This document shows, piece by piece, positions 29,167 through 39,710 of a DNA stretch of 64,000 nucleotides. Where the stretch lies: contig JAAUZJ010000009.1 of the NCBI GenBank assembly GCA_014804695.1, positions 21,308-85,307 of the forward strand. The letters run 5' to 3'. Made by a program: the position numbers and the translations under genes. A model generated the notes under the pieces. The model was not told the origin of the DNA. It searched no databases and was given only the letters and a program-made list of their open reading frames with translations. The DNA is from Lachnospiraceae bacterium. GTDB taxonomy: Bacteria; Bacillota; Clostridia; Lachnospirales; Lachnospiraceae. Positions within the stretch are counted from its first letter, which is position 1. The number at the start of each line of letters is the position of its first letter.

Positions 29167-30384
29167 TTAATCCTTTATCAGAAAACTAACAAATGATGCA
29201 ATAGAGCAAAGGCACAGATCAACAATCCATAATGCGGTATAGCTAAGAGGAGTGGTAACAAGAATACCTCCGAGCCATGCGCTGGCAAAGGCTCCAATCT
29301 GATGTCCGATGCAAAGCGAACCATATAGAACTGCCATTTTTGCAATTCCCACTTTGCCACTAATAATGCCTGTTGTCGGCGGTACGGTGGAATCTCCCGT
29401 TAATCCCAAAACTGCAGTAGCAATAAAAGCAAATAGAATAGATTTCGGCAGAAAAATAAATGCGATTGCGATCAAAACACGGATCCCATATACCGAAGCA
29501 AGTACATTTTTCATGCGGAAGAACCGTCCTAAATAACCGGTGAGAACTGCTCCAAGCATGGTGGCAATTCCGTAAACTGTCAGCGTTAATGAGGTGATAC
29601 TGCCCGGTATGCCATTAGATAAATACTGCGAAAATAAATGCGTTTCAATAATTGACATATGAAAACCACAGGTAGAAAAGCCAATCAGTAAGCACCAATA
29701 TGTACGGTCACGAAATGCTGCACGCAGAATAACGGACAGAGTTTCGCCTTTGTGGGCATCTTCAGTCTTGTTAGTTTGAAATGTTTGTGTTTCATTTTTC
29801 TTTTTACTCTGGGAAAGCCATATGATTACAGGAAGCATAAACAAAATAGGGATACTGAAAACCGGCATGGCTACAGTGATTCCACGCCAGGCTGTCAGAT
29901 GTTGAAGGGTGGGGGCCATCAATGCATCACCGATTCCTGCACTTGCCTGTATAATACCGGAAGCCGCTGCTGCCCGCTTTTCACCAATTATTGGGGAGAT
30001 TGCACCCATAACAACTCCCAGACAGAGCGCTCCTGTGCCAGTAGGTAAAATAATGCCAAAAAACAACAGCATACTCCATGTCTGTGTACAAAATGGAGTC
30101 GCGATCAATCCTGTTGCCATCAGGATAATACCACATAGCAACACAAAGGCATTAGACTTTTTCAATGCCAGCATAGCAAATAAAGGCTGCGTGGCTCCAT
30201 ATAAGATCTGACCAATGCCAATAGCAAAACTAACAGCAGCGTAACTGATTCCTGTATGTTCTATAATGCCATTCATCATAATACCGTAGTTGTCTTTCGT
30301 TCCCTGCATAATCCCAAAAACAAGGCATGCGGCTGTCACAGCAACTAAATATTGTAAGAAATTATTTTTTGTTGTCCGGTTCAT
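29167..30384 (-). CDS. MFS transporter
   Basis: 12-TM MFS-like sequence. Confidence 0.85.
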   Translation of the reverse strand: MNRTTKNNFLQYLVAVTAACLVFGIMQGTKDNYGIMMNGIIEHTGISYAAVSFAIGIGQILYGATQPLFAMLALKKSNAFVLLCGIILMATGLIATPFCTQTWSMLLFFGIILPTGTGALCLGVVMGAISPIIGEKRAAAASGIIQASAGIGDALMAPTLQHLTAWRGITVAMPVFSIPILFMLPVIIWLSQSKKKNETQTFQTNKTEDAHKGETLSVILRAAFRDRTYWCLLIGFSTCGFHMSIIETHLFSQYLSNGIPGSITSLTLTVYGIATMLGAVLTGYLGRFFRMKNVLASVYGIRVLIAIAFIFLPKSILFAFIATAVLGLTGDSTVPPTTGIISGKVGIAKMAVLYGSLCIGHQIGAFASAWLGGILVTTPLSYTALWIVDLCLCSIASFVSFLIKD

Positions 30385-30408
30385 TTGGTTTTTTCCTTTT
30401 TCTTTTTA

Positions 30409-30840
30409 TTAATGTGCTATTTCTGTCTCTTTGAGGGCTTGAAGTTTACTGCCAATGCGCAAAATTGCTTCTGAATCTTCTTTCCCTAAAAATAGCTCCA
30501 TCTTCTTTTGTGCGTCGTTCCATACAGTAACGGCAGCTTCCAAAGACTTTTTTCCTGCCGCTGATACTGTAAAAGTCTTACCATGTCCCTCTGTTTTTTC
30601 AATCAGATTACGCGATTCTAACAATTTAATATTCCGAACCATTGTGCTTCTGTCTAATCCCACACGCCTGGCCCAATGTGTGATATTTGCGCTTTGCAGT
30701 CTTGATAAGTTAATAAGTAGATAATATTGCGCTATTGTAAGCCCCGTGTCTTTTAATGCGCTGTCATAAAAATCCGAAACAGCATTTGCGCTTCGCCTTA
30801 AATTAGTACAATAACATTCGCTTTTACATAAATCTGACAT
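30409..30840 (-). CDS. MarR-family transcriptional regulator
   Basis: WARRVGLDRSTMVRNIKLLESRNLIEKTEGHGKTFTVSAAGKKSLE; ATG at 30840 with AGGAGG RBS. Confidence 0.85.
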   Translation of the reverse strand: MSDLCKSECYCTNLRRSANAVSDFYDSALKDTGLTIAQYYLLINLSRLQSANITHWARRVGLDRSTMVRNIKLLESRNLIEKTEGHGKTFTVSAAGKKSLEAAVTVWNDAQKKMELFLGKEDSEAILRIGSKLQALKETEIAH

Positions 30841-30923
30841 AAAATATTCCTCCTTCAAAATGATTTAATCATGAAAAAATCCACCAGATAATCACTTTGA
30901 TATACCATATTTATTCTCTTGCA

Positions 30924-30946
30924 TGTATATACACCGTGTATATACA
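30924..30946. promoter_or_regulatory. 23-bp perfect palindrome upstream of marR-MFS (candidate operator)
   Basis: TGTATATACACcGTGTATATACA. Confidence 0.7.
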
Positions 30947-31092
30947 CATTTATATCACTAAGTATGTGTCTTGTCAAGATATTTGTTTTTATAATTTATT
31001 TTAAAAATCTCGGATATATCGACTGATTGTCATATCAGCCAATATATGCTATTATAAATAAATGGAAAGTTAGACGGAAAAGAGGCATATAG

Positions 31093-32148
31093 ATGAAGTG
31101 GGAAGATAATGTTAGGAAGGTTGTGCCGTATGTGGCGGGAGAACAGCCGCAGAAGAAGGGAATAATTAAATTGAATACTAATGAATGTCCATATCCGCCA
31201 TCGCCAAAAGTTGAAGGCAGGATGAAGCAGATGGACTATCAGGATTTACGGCTTTATCCGGAGTTTTCGGAGAAGACAATGCTTTCTGACATGCTTGTCA
31301 GTTATCATGGAATAGGCAAAGAACAGATTTTCATCGGAGTAGGTTCGGATGATGTACTTTCAATGGCATTCCTTACCTTTTTTAATTCGGATAAACCGGT
31401 ATTTTTTCCGGATATAACATATTCTTTTTATGATGTGTGGGCGGAAGTTTACGGTATTCCATATGAAGTGAAGCCGCTTGATGATGATTTCTGCATACGC
31501 AGGGAAGATTACCTTAAAGAAAATGGAGGAATAGTTTTTCCAAATCCAAATGCACCAACCGGAGTTTTTATGGATGTGTCGGAGATTGAGGAGATCATAG
31601 CGGCAAACAGGGACGTAGTGGTTATCGTTGACGAAGCTTATATTGATTTTGGCGGCACAAGCGCACTGCCTCTGATCAATAAATACGATAACCTGCTGAT
31701 TGTCCGTACTTTCTCCAAATCAAGGGCTATGGCAGGTGCAAGAATCGGGTATGCTATGGGAAATGAACGCCTGATCCGATACTTAAATGATGTGAAATAT
31801 TCCGTCAATTCATATACGATGAACCGTATGGCATTAGAGCTTGGTGCGGCGTGTATGGAGGATGATGCTTATTTTAAGGAAATCTGTAGTAAAATAATAG
31901 CTACCAGGGAGCGTACTGCCAAAGAATTGACTGCTCTTGGCTTTACATTTCCGCCCTCTTATGGTAATTTTATCTTTGCTGCACATAACAAGGTCAAAGC
32001 ACAGGATATTTTTGAGAAACTGAAGAAACATGACATATATGTCAGATATTGGAATAAGCCAAGGATTGACAATTATCTGCGTATTACAATAGGTACGGAT
32101 GAGCAGATGGACGCTTTGTTTGCAGCGCTTAGGGAGATTTTGGCGTAG
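31093..32148 (+). CDS. hisC: Histidinol-phosphate aminotransferase
   Basis: KLNTNECPYPPSPKV; FPNPNAPTGV; VDEAYIDFGG; RTFSKSRAMAGARIGYAMG. Confidence 0.88.
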   Translation: MKWEDNVRKVVPYVAGEQPQKKGIIKLNTNECPYPPSPKVEGRMKQMDYQDLRLYPEFSEKTMLSDMLVSYHGIGKEQIFIGVGSDDVLSMAFLTFFNSDKPVFFPDITYSFYDVWAEVYGIPYEVKPLDDDFCIRREDYLKENGGIVFPNPNAPTGVFMDVSEIEEIIAANRDVVVIVDEAYIDFGGTSALPLINKYDNLLIVRTFSKSRAMAGARIGYAMGNERLIRYLNDVKYSVNSYTMNRMALELGAACMEDDAYFKEICSKIIATRERTAKELTALGFTFPPSYGNFIFAAHNKVKAQDIFEKLKKHDIYVRYWNKPRIDNYLRITIGTDEQMDALFAALREILA

Positions 32149-32178
32149 AAATTTAGAGAAAGGCACAGGGTTATTTTT

Positions 32179-32679
32179 ATGGAAAGTTTAGCAGTCTGGT
32201 TCGCTAATACATTGGGGAAATATGTTTCCAGAGAGATAGTTATTTTTATAATTTCCATGATACCGATTTTGGAATTGCGTGGGGGGCTGATAGTGTCAAG
32301 CCTTCTGAACGTTTCTATTTTAAAAGCTATTCCGATTTGTATTATAGGAAATATCATACCGATTCCGTTTATACTTTTGTTTATTAAACAGATATTTAAG
32401 TGGCTTAAGAAGGTCAGCTTTTTTAAAAAAATCATTGAGAAGCTGGAAGCACGCGCTATGGGCAAGAGTGATTCCATTAAGAGATATGAATTCTGGGGAC
32501 TGGTGCTGTTTGTCGGAATTCCGCTTCCGGGGACTGGTGCATGGACCGGTTCTTTGATTGCGGCGCTGCTTGAGATTGACTTTAAAAAAGCAATTCTTGC
32601 TGAGTTACTTGGAATTGCGATAGCAACTATTATTATGTCGATTTTTTCTTATGGGTTGTTGGGAGCGTTGATTTCGTAG
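32179..32679 (+). CDS. Small multi-drug export protein family (COG2426-like) membrane protein
   Basis: MIPILELRGGLIVSSLLNV; FVGIPLPGTGAWTGSLIAALL. Confidence 0.8.
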   Translation: MESLAVWFANTLGKYVSREIVIFIISMIPILELRGGLIVSSLLNVSILKAIPICIIGNIIPIPFILLFIKQIFKWLKKVSFFKKIIEKLEARAMGKSDSIKRYEFWGLVLFVGIPLPGTGAWTGSLIAALLEIDFKKAILAELLGIAIATIIMSIFSYGLLGALIS

Positions 32680-32744
32680 TTTAAAATGACAAGTGTGTCA
32701 TGTGTTGGTAAACGTGTTATAGTTGATGGACGTATTACAATAGT

Positions 32745-35700
32745 ATGAAAAAGAAATTGAATGATAAATCAGTGAAAATAAAATTATATTTCTATAGTAT
32801 AGGAATTGCGCTTCTGCTAATTGTTATAGCTGCTTTTGTCATTTTGTCGCAAGATTTTTCAGGAAATAAATCCAAAAATCTTGCGCTGGGGAAAGGCGTT
32901 AAAGCAACAAGTGACAGCGTGGAGACAGATAAGTTATCAGCGGATAAGGCAATTGACGGCGATGATGAAACACTGTCATCTCGTTGGTCAAGCGAGAATA
33001 ATTGGGAGAATGCGTCTCATTATATAGAACTGGAATTTCCGGAAGAAATTTCAGTTTCTTTTGTTGTGCTGAAATGGGAAAGAATGAATGTAATTTCCTA
33101 TCAATTGGAAGGCTCATTAGATGGAGAGAAGTGGGAAATCCTTCAATCCTTTAATAAGGCTCCGGAGGAAAGACGACAGGAGATTGTACTGTCTGAAGCC
33201 GCCGCGGTTAAATTTTTGCGCTTGTCTACGAATGATGTTTCGCGAAATGAAGAGGATCATTCTGATCTGTATCAGAATGTATCGTTGTATGAATTTGAGG
33301 TTTACGAGGACAAGCCTGCGGCCTATTATGTGGAAGCACCCGCAATTGAAGTGCGCGAGGATGGCACTCGTTTCCTTAAAATGCCTGATGCACCTGAAGG
33401 ATACCGGATTACTTATATTGGAGCGGGTTACGAGCAGGTAATCGGTGCAGATTGTGAAGTGTATGAGACGATACAGGATAAGGAAGTTGTTGTCGGTTAT
33501 AGGGTTGAGAGTATAAAGGATAGTGAAGACACCTCTGAGGTCTCATTTACTATCGAGGTTCCGGCTTGGGATAATGATATTTTGTCAGTAAATAGCAGCA
33601 CCGAAATAAATGCGGCCCCACAAGTAATTCCTGCTATAGCCGAATGGAAGGGAGCAGAGGGTGTATTTGAACCAAATAAATCTTCTAAAATCATTGTAGA
33701 AAATGAGATTCTCATGCAGCCCGCAGAGCGATTTGCCGCCGGATACTGTGAAATCATGGGATATGAGATTGCAGTAAAGATTGGAACTAAAGACGATGCA
33801 AAGACAGGAGACTTTTATCTGGTTTACGATGATTCAGGCGTTGCAGCCGGAGTCGGTGAAGAAGGATATGTCTGTAATGTAGATGACACATGTGTCATAA
33901 GTGGACCGTGTGAACAAGGTATATATTGGGGAACCGTAACACTGCTACAAATATTGAAGACCAGAGAAGGTACGCTTCCAAAGGGAATGATCCGTGACTA
34001 CCCTAAGTATAAGGTACGCGGTTTTGGCATAGACGTGGCAAGAAAACCGGTTTCTATGGAGATGCTTTATCAGATCGTGCAAAATATGTCATGGTATAAA
34101 ATGAATGATCTGTCAATTCATTTGAATGATAATATAATTTTAAGTACCAGCGGTCTGACAGGTTCGTTTGAAGAAGCGTTGACGGCATACAGTGCATTTA
34201 GAATTGACAGTAGTGTCATAAACAAAAACGGTGAAAAACTTACCTCGCAGGACTATGCATACACAGCGGAAGAATTTGCAGAATTTATAAGTATGGCTAA
34301 AACCTATGGAGTTTGTGTAGTACCTGAAATTGACACTCCCGCGCACTCACTTTCCATTAACAGACTTTTTCCAGAATATGCGCTGAGGGTAAACAATGAA
34401 TCTATAGATCAGATTGATTTGAGTAAAAAGAAGGCGGTAGAGCTTGTAAAAGATATCTGGAGGGAGTCGTTGACAGGAGTAGCAGCCTCAGATTCCGCAG
34501 CAACTTTTAACGGAGAAACGGCTTCAGATTCCATAGCAGCTTTTGACGGGGCAGGTATCGTTAACATTGGAATGGACGAGTATTACGGCGACGGGGAAAC
34601 GTATCGTAAATATATGAATGAAATTATCAGCCTTGTTCGTGAAGAGGGAGGCGTGGAAACGGTTCGCTTATGGGGTAGCCTTGGAAATATGGATGGGCGG
34701 ACTATGCCGCCTGTAGAGAATCTGCAGATGAATATATGGAGTGATGTATGGGCTGATCCGGTTGAAATGTATGAGGATGGATATTCTTTAATAAATATGC
34801 AGAATAATCATTTATATATAATTCCAGGCGGAGGATACGATTATCTGGATACCGAAGAACTTTACCAAAACTGGGAGCCAAACAAGTTTTACGATTATTA
34901 TCAGGTAAAAACCGTTCCCGGATACTCACCGCAAATGCTGGGAGCCGTCTATATGATTTGGAATGACATGAGCGGCAGCCTGGATGTGGGAATAAGCGAA
35001 GTTGATATGTTTGACCGCTTTTTTGCTCCGCTTGGAGTAGTCAGCGGTAAGCTTTGGGGAATAGAAAATGCCGATACTGAACAGCTCTTTAGTAAGCTGG
35101 GATGCACTCCGGGAAGCAATCCGTATGCATTGAAAATATGGGAGGGAGATTCTTTTAATCTTATTGAATATATTAAGAGCAAACAATTACAATCAGAGGC
35201 AGAAAACTCTAAAACAAAAACCTCTCAGACTCAAGCAAAATATTTAGAATCATCTGAAATTTCTTGGAATGAAAACGACAATATAGTAACCCTAATATCC
35301 AACGATTCCTTTATAGACACAGGCTATCCTGGCGGCAACGGAAGCTGCTGCGGTATAGGCGGCACATACACAATCAGTTTTGAAATATACAAACAAAGCC
35401 AGCCTTCATCAGACGGAGGAACTTCCGAAGAAGAAATAATTTTTGAATCCGATGCCCCCTATGCCCAGACTGCATTTAAAGCAGTCCAGACAGGAAGCGG
35501 GAAGGTCGGTTTTTCCAGAGAGGGCAGGGATTATTCTTTTGATTATACGTTGCCGGATGATGAGTGGGTGAAATTGAAAATATGCGGCGAACAGAATCAG
35601 ACCAGCCTATACGTCAACGGAAAATTTGTAGATACCCTTGGCGATACGGAACCTTTCAGCGAATATGCAACTTTTGTATTCCCGCTTGAAAGAATCGGTT

Positions 35701-35756
35701 CGCGAACGAACAGTTTTTGTGGTATGATTAAAAATATAGAGATTACCACAGATTAA
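32745..35756 (+). CDS. GH20 beta-N-acetylhexosaminidase-like protein with discoidin (F5/8C) domain
   Basis: N-terminal TM; F5/8C-type segment; YRVRGFGIDVARKPVSMEMLYQIV..., PEIDTPAHSLS, NIGMDEYYG. Confidence 0.85.
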   Translation: MKKKLNDKSVKIKLYFYSIGIALLLIVIAAFVILSQDFSGNKSKNLALGKGVKATSDSVETDKLSADKAIDGDDETLSSRWSSENNWENASHYIELEFPEEISVSFVVLKWERMNVISYQLEGSLDGEKWEILQSFNKAPEERRQEIVLSEAAAVKFLRLSTNDVSRNEEDHSDLYQNVSLYEFEVYEDKPAAYYVEAPAIEVREDGTRFLKMPDAPEGYRITYIGAGYEQVIGADCEVYETIQDKEVVVGYRVESIKDSEDTSEVSFTIEVPAWDNDILSVNSSTEINAAPQVIPAIAEWKGAEGVFEPNKSSKIIVENEILMQPAERFAAGYCEIMGYEIAVKIGTKDDAKTGDFYLVYDDSGVAAGVGEEGYVCNVDDTCVISGPCEQGIYWGTVTLLQILKTREGTLPKGMIRDYPKYKVRGFGIDVARKPVSMEMLYQIVQNMSWYKMNDLSIHLNDNIILSTSGLTGSFEEALTAYSAFRIDSSVINKNGEKLTSQDYAYTAEEFAEFISMAKTYGVCVVPEIDTPAHSLSINRLFPEYALRVNNESIDQIDLSKKKAVELVKDIWRESLTGVAASDSAATFNGETASDSIAAFDGAGIVNIGMDEYYGDGETYRKYMNEIISLVREEGGVETVRLWGSLGNMDGRTMPPVENLQMNIWSDVWADPVEMYEDGYSLINMQNNHLYIIPGGGYDYLDTEELYQNWEPNKFYDYYQVKTVPGYSPQMLGAVYMIWNDMSGSLDVGISEVDMFDRFFAPLGVVSGKLWGIENADTEQLFSKLGCTPGSNPYALKIWEGDSFNLIEYIKSKQLQSEAENSKTKTSQTQAKYLESSEISWNENDNIVTLISNDSFIDTGYPGGNGSCCGIGGTYTISFEIYKQSQPSSDGGTSEEEIIFESDAPYAQTAFKAVQTGSGKVGFSREGRDYSFDYTLPDDEWVKLKICGEQNQTSLYVNGKFVDTLGDTEPFSEYATFVFPLERIGSRTNSFCGMIKNIEITTD

Positions 35757-35772
35757 AAGAAAGGGTGGATAA

Positions 35773-36582
35773 ATGGAAGCATATTCGGATTTTGCAAGAG
35801 TATACGATATTTTTATGGATGAAACACCCTACGCAGAATGGTGTGACTTGATAATTGATCTGTTAAAAAAATATGGCACACATGAAACCATAAGCGATGA
35901 AAACCTTAAGCAGGAGAAAAACACTATTCTTGATTTAGGCTGCGGAACCGGAACGCTGACACAGCTTCTTGCAAGGAAAGGCTACGACATGATAGGAATT
36001 GACAATTCTCAGGAGGTGCTGCAGATAGCGATAGAGAAAAAGGAAAAATCAGACCTCGACATTCTCTACCTTCTGCAGGACATGCGGGAGTTTGAATTGT
36101 ATGGCACAGTCGGGGCAGTTATCAGTGTATGTGACTCACTCAATTATTTGCTGAATGAAGAAGACATCTTAACGACATTCCGACTGGTAAATAATTACCT
36201 TTATCCGGGCGGTCTGTTTATTTTTGATTTTAATACCGTCTATAAATATGAGGTAGTGATCGGTGACGCCACCATCGCTGAAAACCGTGAGGACTGTAGT
36301 TTTATTTGGGAAAACTATTATCATGAAAATGAAGAAATAAATGAGTATGATTTAACACTTTTTGTCAAGAATGATAATGAAGGAACAAATAGTTTCAGCA
36401 GATTCGAAGAAACCCACTACCAACGGGGATACCGCATAGAACAGATAAAGGCTCTGATTGAAACGGCAGGGCTTGAATTTATAACTGCCTTTGATTCCGA
36501 CACCCATGATACTGTTAATCCAGAGAGTGAAAGAATATACGTAGTAGCAAGAGAACATGGAAAAAAGAATACAGCTTTATGA
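35773..36582 (+). CDS. Class I SAM-dependent methyltransferase
   Basis: ILDLGCGTGTLTQLLARKGYDMIGIDNS. Confidence 0.9.
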   Translation: MEAYSDFARVYDIFMDETPYAEWCDLIIDLLKKYGTHETISDENLKQEKNTILDLGCGTGTLTQLLARKGYDMIGIDNSQEVLQIAIEKKEKSDLDILYLLQDMREFELYGTVGAVISVCDSLNYLLNEEDILTTFRLVNNYLYPGGLFIFDFNTVYKYEVVIGDATIAENREDCSFIWENYYHENEEINEYDLTLFVKNDNEGTNSFSRFEETHYQRGYRIEQIKALIETAGLEFITAFDSDTHDTVNPESERIYVVAREHGKKNTAL

Positions 36583-36651
36583 TATAAACTTAGAATAGCA
36601 AGCACCATATATATAGCACATAACAATAGAACATAAAAGAAGAAAGAACGC

Positions 36652-36803
36652 TGGTTAATTGCAAAAGCCAAATTCAACAGCCCAGAACTTGGACAATATA
36701 AATAAAAAAGGGGCGACCTTCGCTCCCGCGGTTCGAGCCCCTTTTTTATTTATATTGCCCAAGTTCGTCCCCCTTGAATCCCCTCCCTTTTGCAATCAAC
36801 CAA
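36652..36803. repeat. Nested palindromic element copy E2
   Basis: GGTTAATTGCAAAAG.../...CTTTTGCAATCAACC; CCAGAACTTGG.../...CCAAGTTCGTCC; core at 36710-36741. Confidence 0.9.
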
Positions 36804-36820
36804 CCAAAGAGGAACAAGCA

Positions 36821-37687
36821 ATGTCAGACTATTTAATCAGAGCAACCGCTGCCAATGCCCAAATCCGTGCCTTTGCACTCACATCACGTGATTTAGTGGA
36901 AACTGCAAGAAGCCGTCATAATTTAAGCCCGGTTGTCACAGCCGCGCTTGGTAGACTTATGACTGGCGCCGTTATGATGGGCAGTATGTTAAAAGGTGAA
37001 AAGGATATATTGACTCTACAAGTCAATGGAGACGGACCGGTAGGCGCACTTACCGTAACTGCAGATTCAGCGGGCAATGTGAAAGGTTATGCCAATGCAC
37101 CGCAGGCTATGATGCCGCCAAATGCAAACGGCAAGCTGGATGTGGGTGGCGTGATAGGAAACGGCTATCTCACGGTAATAAAAGATATGGGTATGAAGGA
37201 ACCGTATTCTTCGCAGGTTGCATTGCAGAGCGGAGAGATTGGTGACGATCTGACCTATTATTTTGCCGCTTCGGAGCAGGTGCCTTCCTGTGTGGCGCTT
37301 GGCGTGCTGATGGAGAAAAATAATACAGTAAAGCAGGCGGGCGGCTTTATCATTCAATTAATGCCTTTTGCTCAGGAAGAAGTTATTAAAAAACTCGAGG
37401 AAAAAATATCAACTATTGCTTCCGTAACAAGTATGCTCGATGAGGGCAATACGCCCGAACAGATTCTCGAGCTTGTGCTGGGTGATATGGAGCTTGAGAT
37501 TACAGGGAAGATGCCGGTGCAGTTTAAGTGCAACTGTACTAAGGAAAGAGTGGAAAAAGTGCTTCTTAGTTTAGGTAAAAAGGAACTTGAGGAGATGATT
37601 GCAGAGGGTGAAGAAGTGAAGCTGCACTGTCATTTCTGCAATAAGGATTATGGGTTTACGGTAGAGGAATTAAAAGCGTTGATATAA
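36821..37687 (+). CDS. hslO: Hsp33 redox-regulated chaperone
   Basis: MSDYLIRATAANAQIRAFALTSRDLVE...; C-terminal CNC...CHFC zinc motif; ATG at 36821 (track start runs through the palindrome). Confidence 0.93.
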   Translation: MSDYLIRATAANAQIRAFALTSRDLVETARSRHNLSPVVTAALGRLMTGAVMMGSMLKGEKDILTLQVNGDGPVGALTVTADSAGNVKGYANAPQAMMPPNANGKLDVGGVIGNGYLTVIKDMGMKEPYSSQVALQSGEIGDDLTYYFAASEQVPSCVALGVLMEKNNTVKQAGGFIIQLMPFAQEEVIKKLEEKISTIASVTSMLDEGNTPEQILELVLGDMELEITGKMPVQFKCNCTKERVEKVLLSLGKKELEEMIAEGEEVKLHCHFCNKDYGFTVEELKALI

Positions 37688-37768
37688 ATGACACTAATGT
37701 CATTTACGGTGATACATATGTCATATGATTACATATGTCATAAGATATGGAAAGGCAAGGATATTTAT

Positions 37769-39679
37769 ATGAAACATGGATTTGTAAAAGTTGCGGCGGT
37801 GACGCCTAAAATAAAAGTGGCTGATCCTGCTTATAATGCTCGCCAGATTTGCGCCTGCATGGAAGCAGCAGTGGAAAAGGGAGCTAAGATTATTGTTTTT
37901 CCCGAGTTGTGTCTGACAGGTTATACTTGCGGCGATTTGTTTTTGCAGGAGTTGCTTATGCGTGGGGCGAAGGATGCGCTTAAAAATATTGCCACTGAGA
38001 CGCAGGGCAGCGATGCGCTGGTTTTTGTCGGACTGCCTATGGAAAAAGACCATAAACTTTATAATGTGGCGGCAGTTCTTCAGGACGGAGCAGTGCTTGC
38101 GTTAATTCCTAAACGTTTTATTCCGGCATATGCGGAGTTTTACGAGGCAAGGCATTTTGAACCGGGAAATGGCATGGCGGAAACCTACATGTGGGATGAT
38201 GAGGAAATTCCTTTTGGCACCGATATTTTGTTTGAAGCGGACAGTATGAAAGACTTAGTGGTAGGATGTGAAATATGCGAAGATTTGTGGGCTCCGCAAT
38301 CTCCGAATATATCTCATGCGCTTGAGGGCGCCAGTGTGATCGTGAATCTTTCTGCTTCTAATGAGACAGTTGGAAAGGACACTTACAGGGAGCTTTTGGT
38401 TAAGTCAGCAAGCGCCAAGTTGATCTGCGCTTATATTTATACTTCTGCCGGAGAAGGAGAATCCACGCAGGATCTGGTCTTTGGCGGGCATAACATTATT
38501 GCGGAAAACGGCAATGTTCTTGCGCAGGCAAAGCGTTTTGAGGTAGAGACGGTTTATGCGGATATTGATATTCACAGACTTAACCATGAACGGCGCAGAA
38601 TGTCAACATATGGTAAGACAGAAGAAGGGGATTATCTGATAGTTCCTTTTCATATGGAAGAAGAAGATACAAACCTCGAGAGAACGTTCGAGCCACAACC
38701 ATTTGTACCGTCTAAGAAGGATGAGAGAGATAAGCGATGCGATGAAATTCTTTCAATTCAATCTTTCGGTTTAAAAAAGCGTCTTGAGCATACCGGTTCT
38801 AAATCGGCAGTTATAGGCATTTCAGGCGGGTTGGACTCTACGCTTGCGCTGCTTGTAACGGTGCGTGCTTTTGATATGCTTGGAATAGATCGGGAAAAAA
38901 TAATATCTGTCACAATGCCCTGCTTCGGAACAACCGACAGGACGTATGACAATGCCTGCAAACTGACGAAGGAGCTTGGAGCAAGACTTAAGGAAGTGGA
39001 TATAAAAGAATCCGTAAGTGTGCATTTTCGTGATATAGATCAGGATATGAATAATCATGATGTGACCTATGAAAACGGACAGGCAAGGGAGCGTACACAG
39101 GTTTTGATGGATATTGCAAACAGTACGGGCGGTATGGTGATAGGAACTGGAGATATGTCGGAACTTGCGCTTGGCTGGGCGACATATAACGGTGACCATA
39201 TGTCTATGTATGGAGTGAACTGCGGAGTGCCTAAAACCCTTGTGCGCCATCTTGTGCGTTATTATGCGGATACCTGCGGTAACCAAAAGCTGTCCGAAAT
39301 TTTACTGGATATACTTGACACACCTGTCAGTCCGGAGCTTCTTCCGCCTGTAGATGGGGTTATTTCACAAAAAACAGAGAATTTGGTCGGCCCTTACGAG
39401 TTGCATGATTTTTTCCTATATTACATGCTAAGGTGCGGCTTTGAGCCTTCCAAAATTTATCGTATTGCGAAGCTGTCCTTTGCAGGGCAGTATACGGACG
39501 AAGTGATTCTTAAGTGGTTGAAAACATTTTACCATAGATTTTTTACACAGCAATTCAAACGCTCATGTCTGCCGGATGGGCCTAAGGTCGGAAGTGTTGC
39601 GCTTTCGCCGAGGGGGGACTGGAGGATGCCGTCGGATGCAAGTAGTGCGTTGTGGCTTGGAGAGTTAGAGGAACTGTAA
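37769..39679 (+). CDS. nadE: NAD+ synthase (glutamine-hydrolysing)
   Basis: Nitrilase-like N domain plus VIGISGGLDSTLALLV; GTGDMSELALGWATYNGDHMSMY. Confidence 0.93.
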   Translation: MKHGFVKVAAVTPKIKVADPAYNARQICACMEAAVEKGAKIIVFPELCLTGYTCGDLFLQELLMRGAKDALKNIATETQGSDALVFVGLPMEKDHKLYNVAAVLQDGAVLALIPKRFIPAYAEFYEARHFEPGNGMAETYMWDDEEIPFGTDILFEADSMKDLVVGCEICEDLWAPQSPNISHALEGASVIVNLSASNETVGKDTYRELLVKSASAKLICAYIYTSAGEGESTQDLVFGGHNIIAENGNVLAQAKRFEVETVYADIDIHRLNHERRRMSTYGKTEEGDYLIVPFHMEEEDTNLERTFEPQPFVPSKKDERDKRCDEILSIQSFGLKKRLEHTGSKSAVIGISGGLDSTLALLVTVRAFDMLGIDREKIISVTMPCFGTTDRTYDNACKLTKELGARLKEVDIKESVSVHFRDIDQDMNNHDVTYENGQARERTQVLMDIANSTGGMVIGTGDMSELALGWATYNGDHMSMYGVNCGVPKTLVRHLVRYYADTCGNQKLSEILLDILDTPVSPELLPPVDGVISQKTENLVGPYELHDFFLYYMLRCGFEPSKIYRIAKLSFAGQYTDEVILKWLKTFYHRFFTQQFKRSCLPDGPKVGSVALSPRGDWRMPSDASSALWLGELEEL

Positions 39680-39710
39680 ATGCTGCATACGGACAATGAG
39701 TGAGTGCAAG

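Noticed and set aside
36659-36820. N-terminal extension of hslO in the ORF track
   Set aside because: The extension translates the palindromic element; the true start is MSDYLIRATAAN at 36821 with GAGGAAC upstream.
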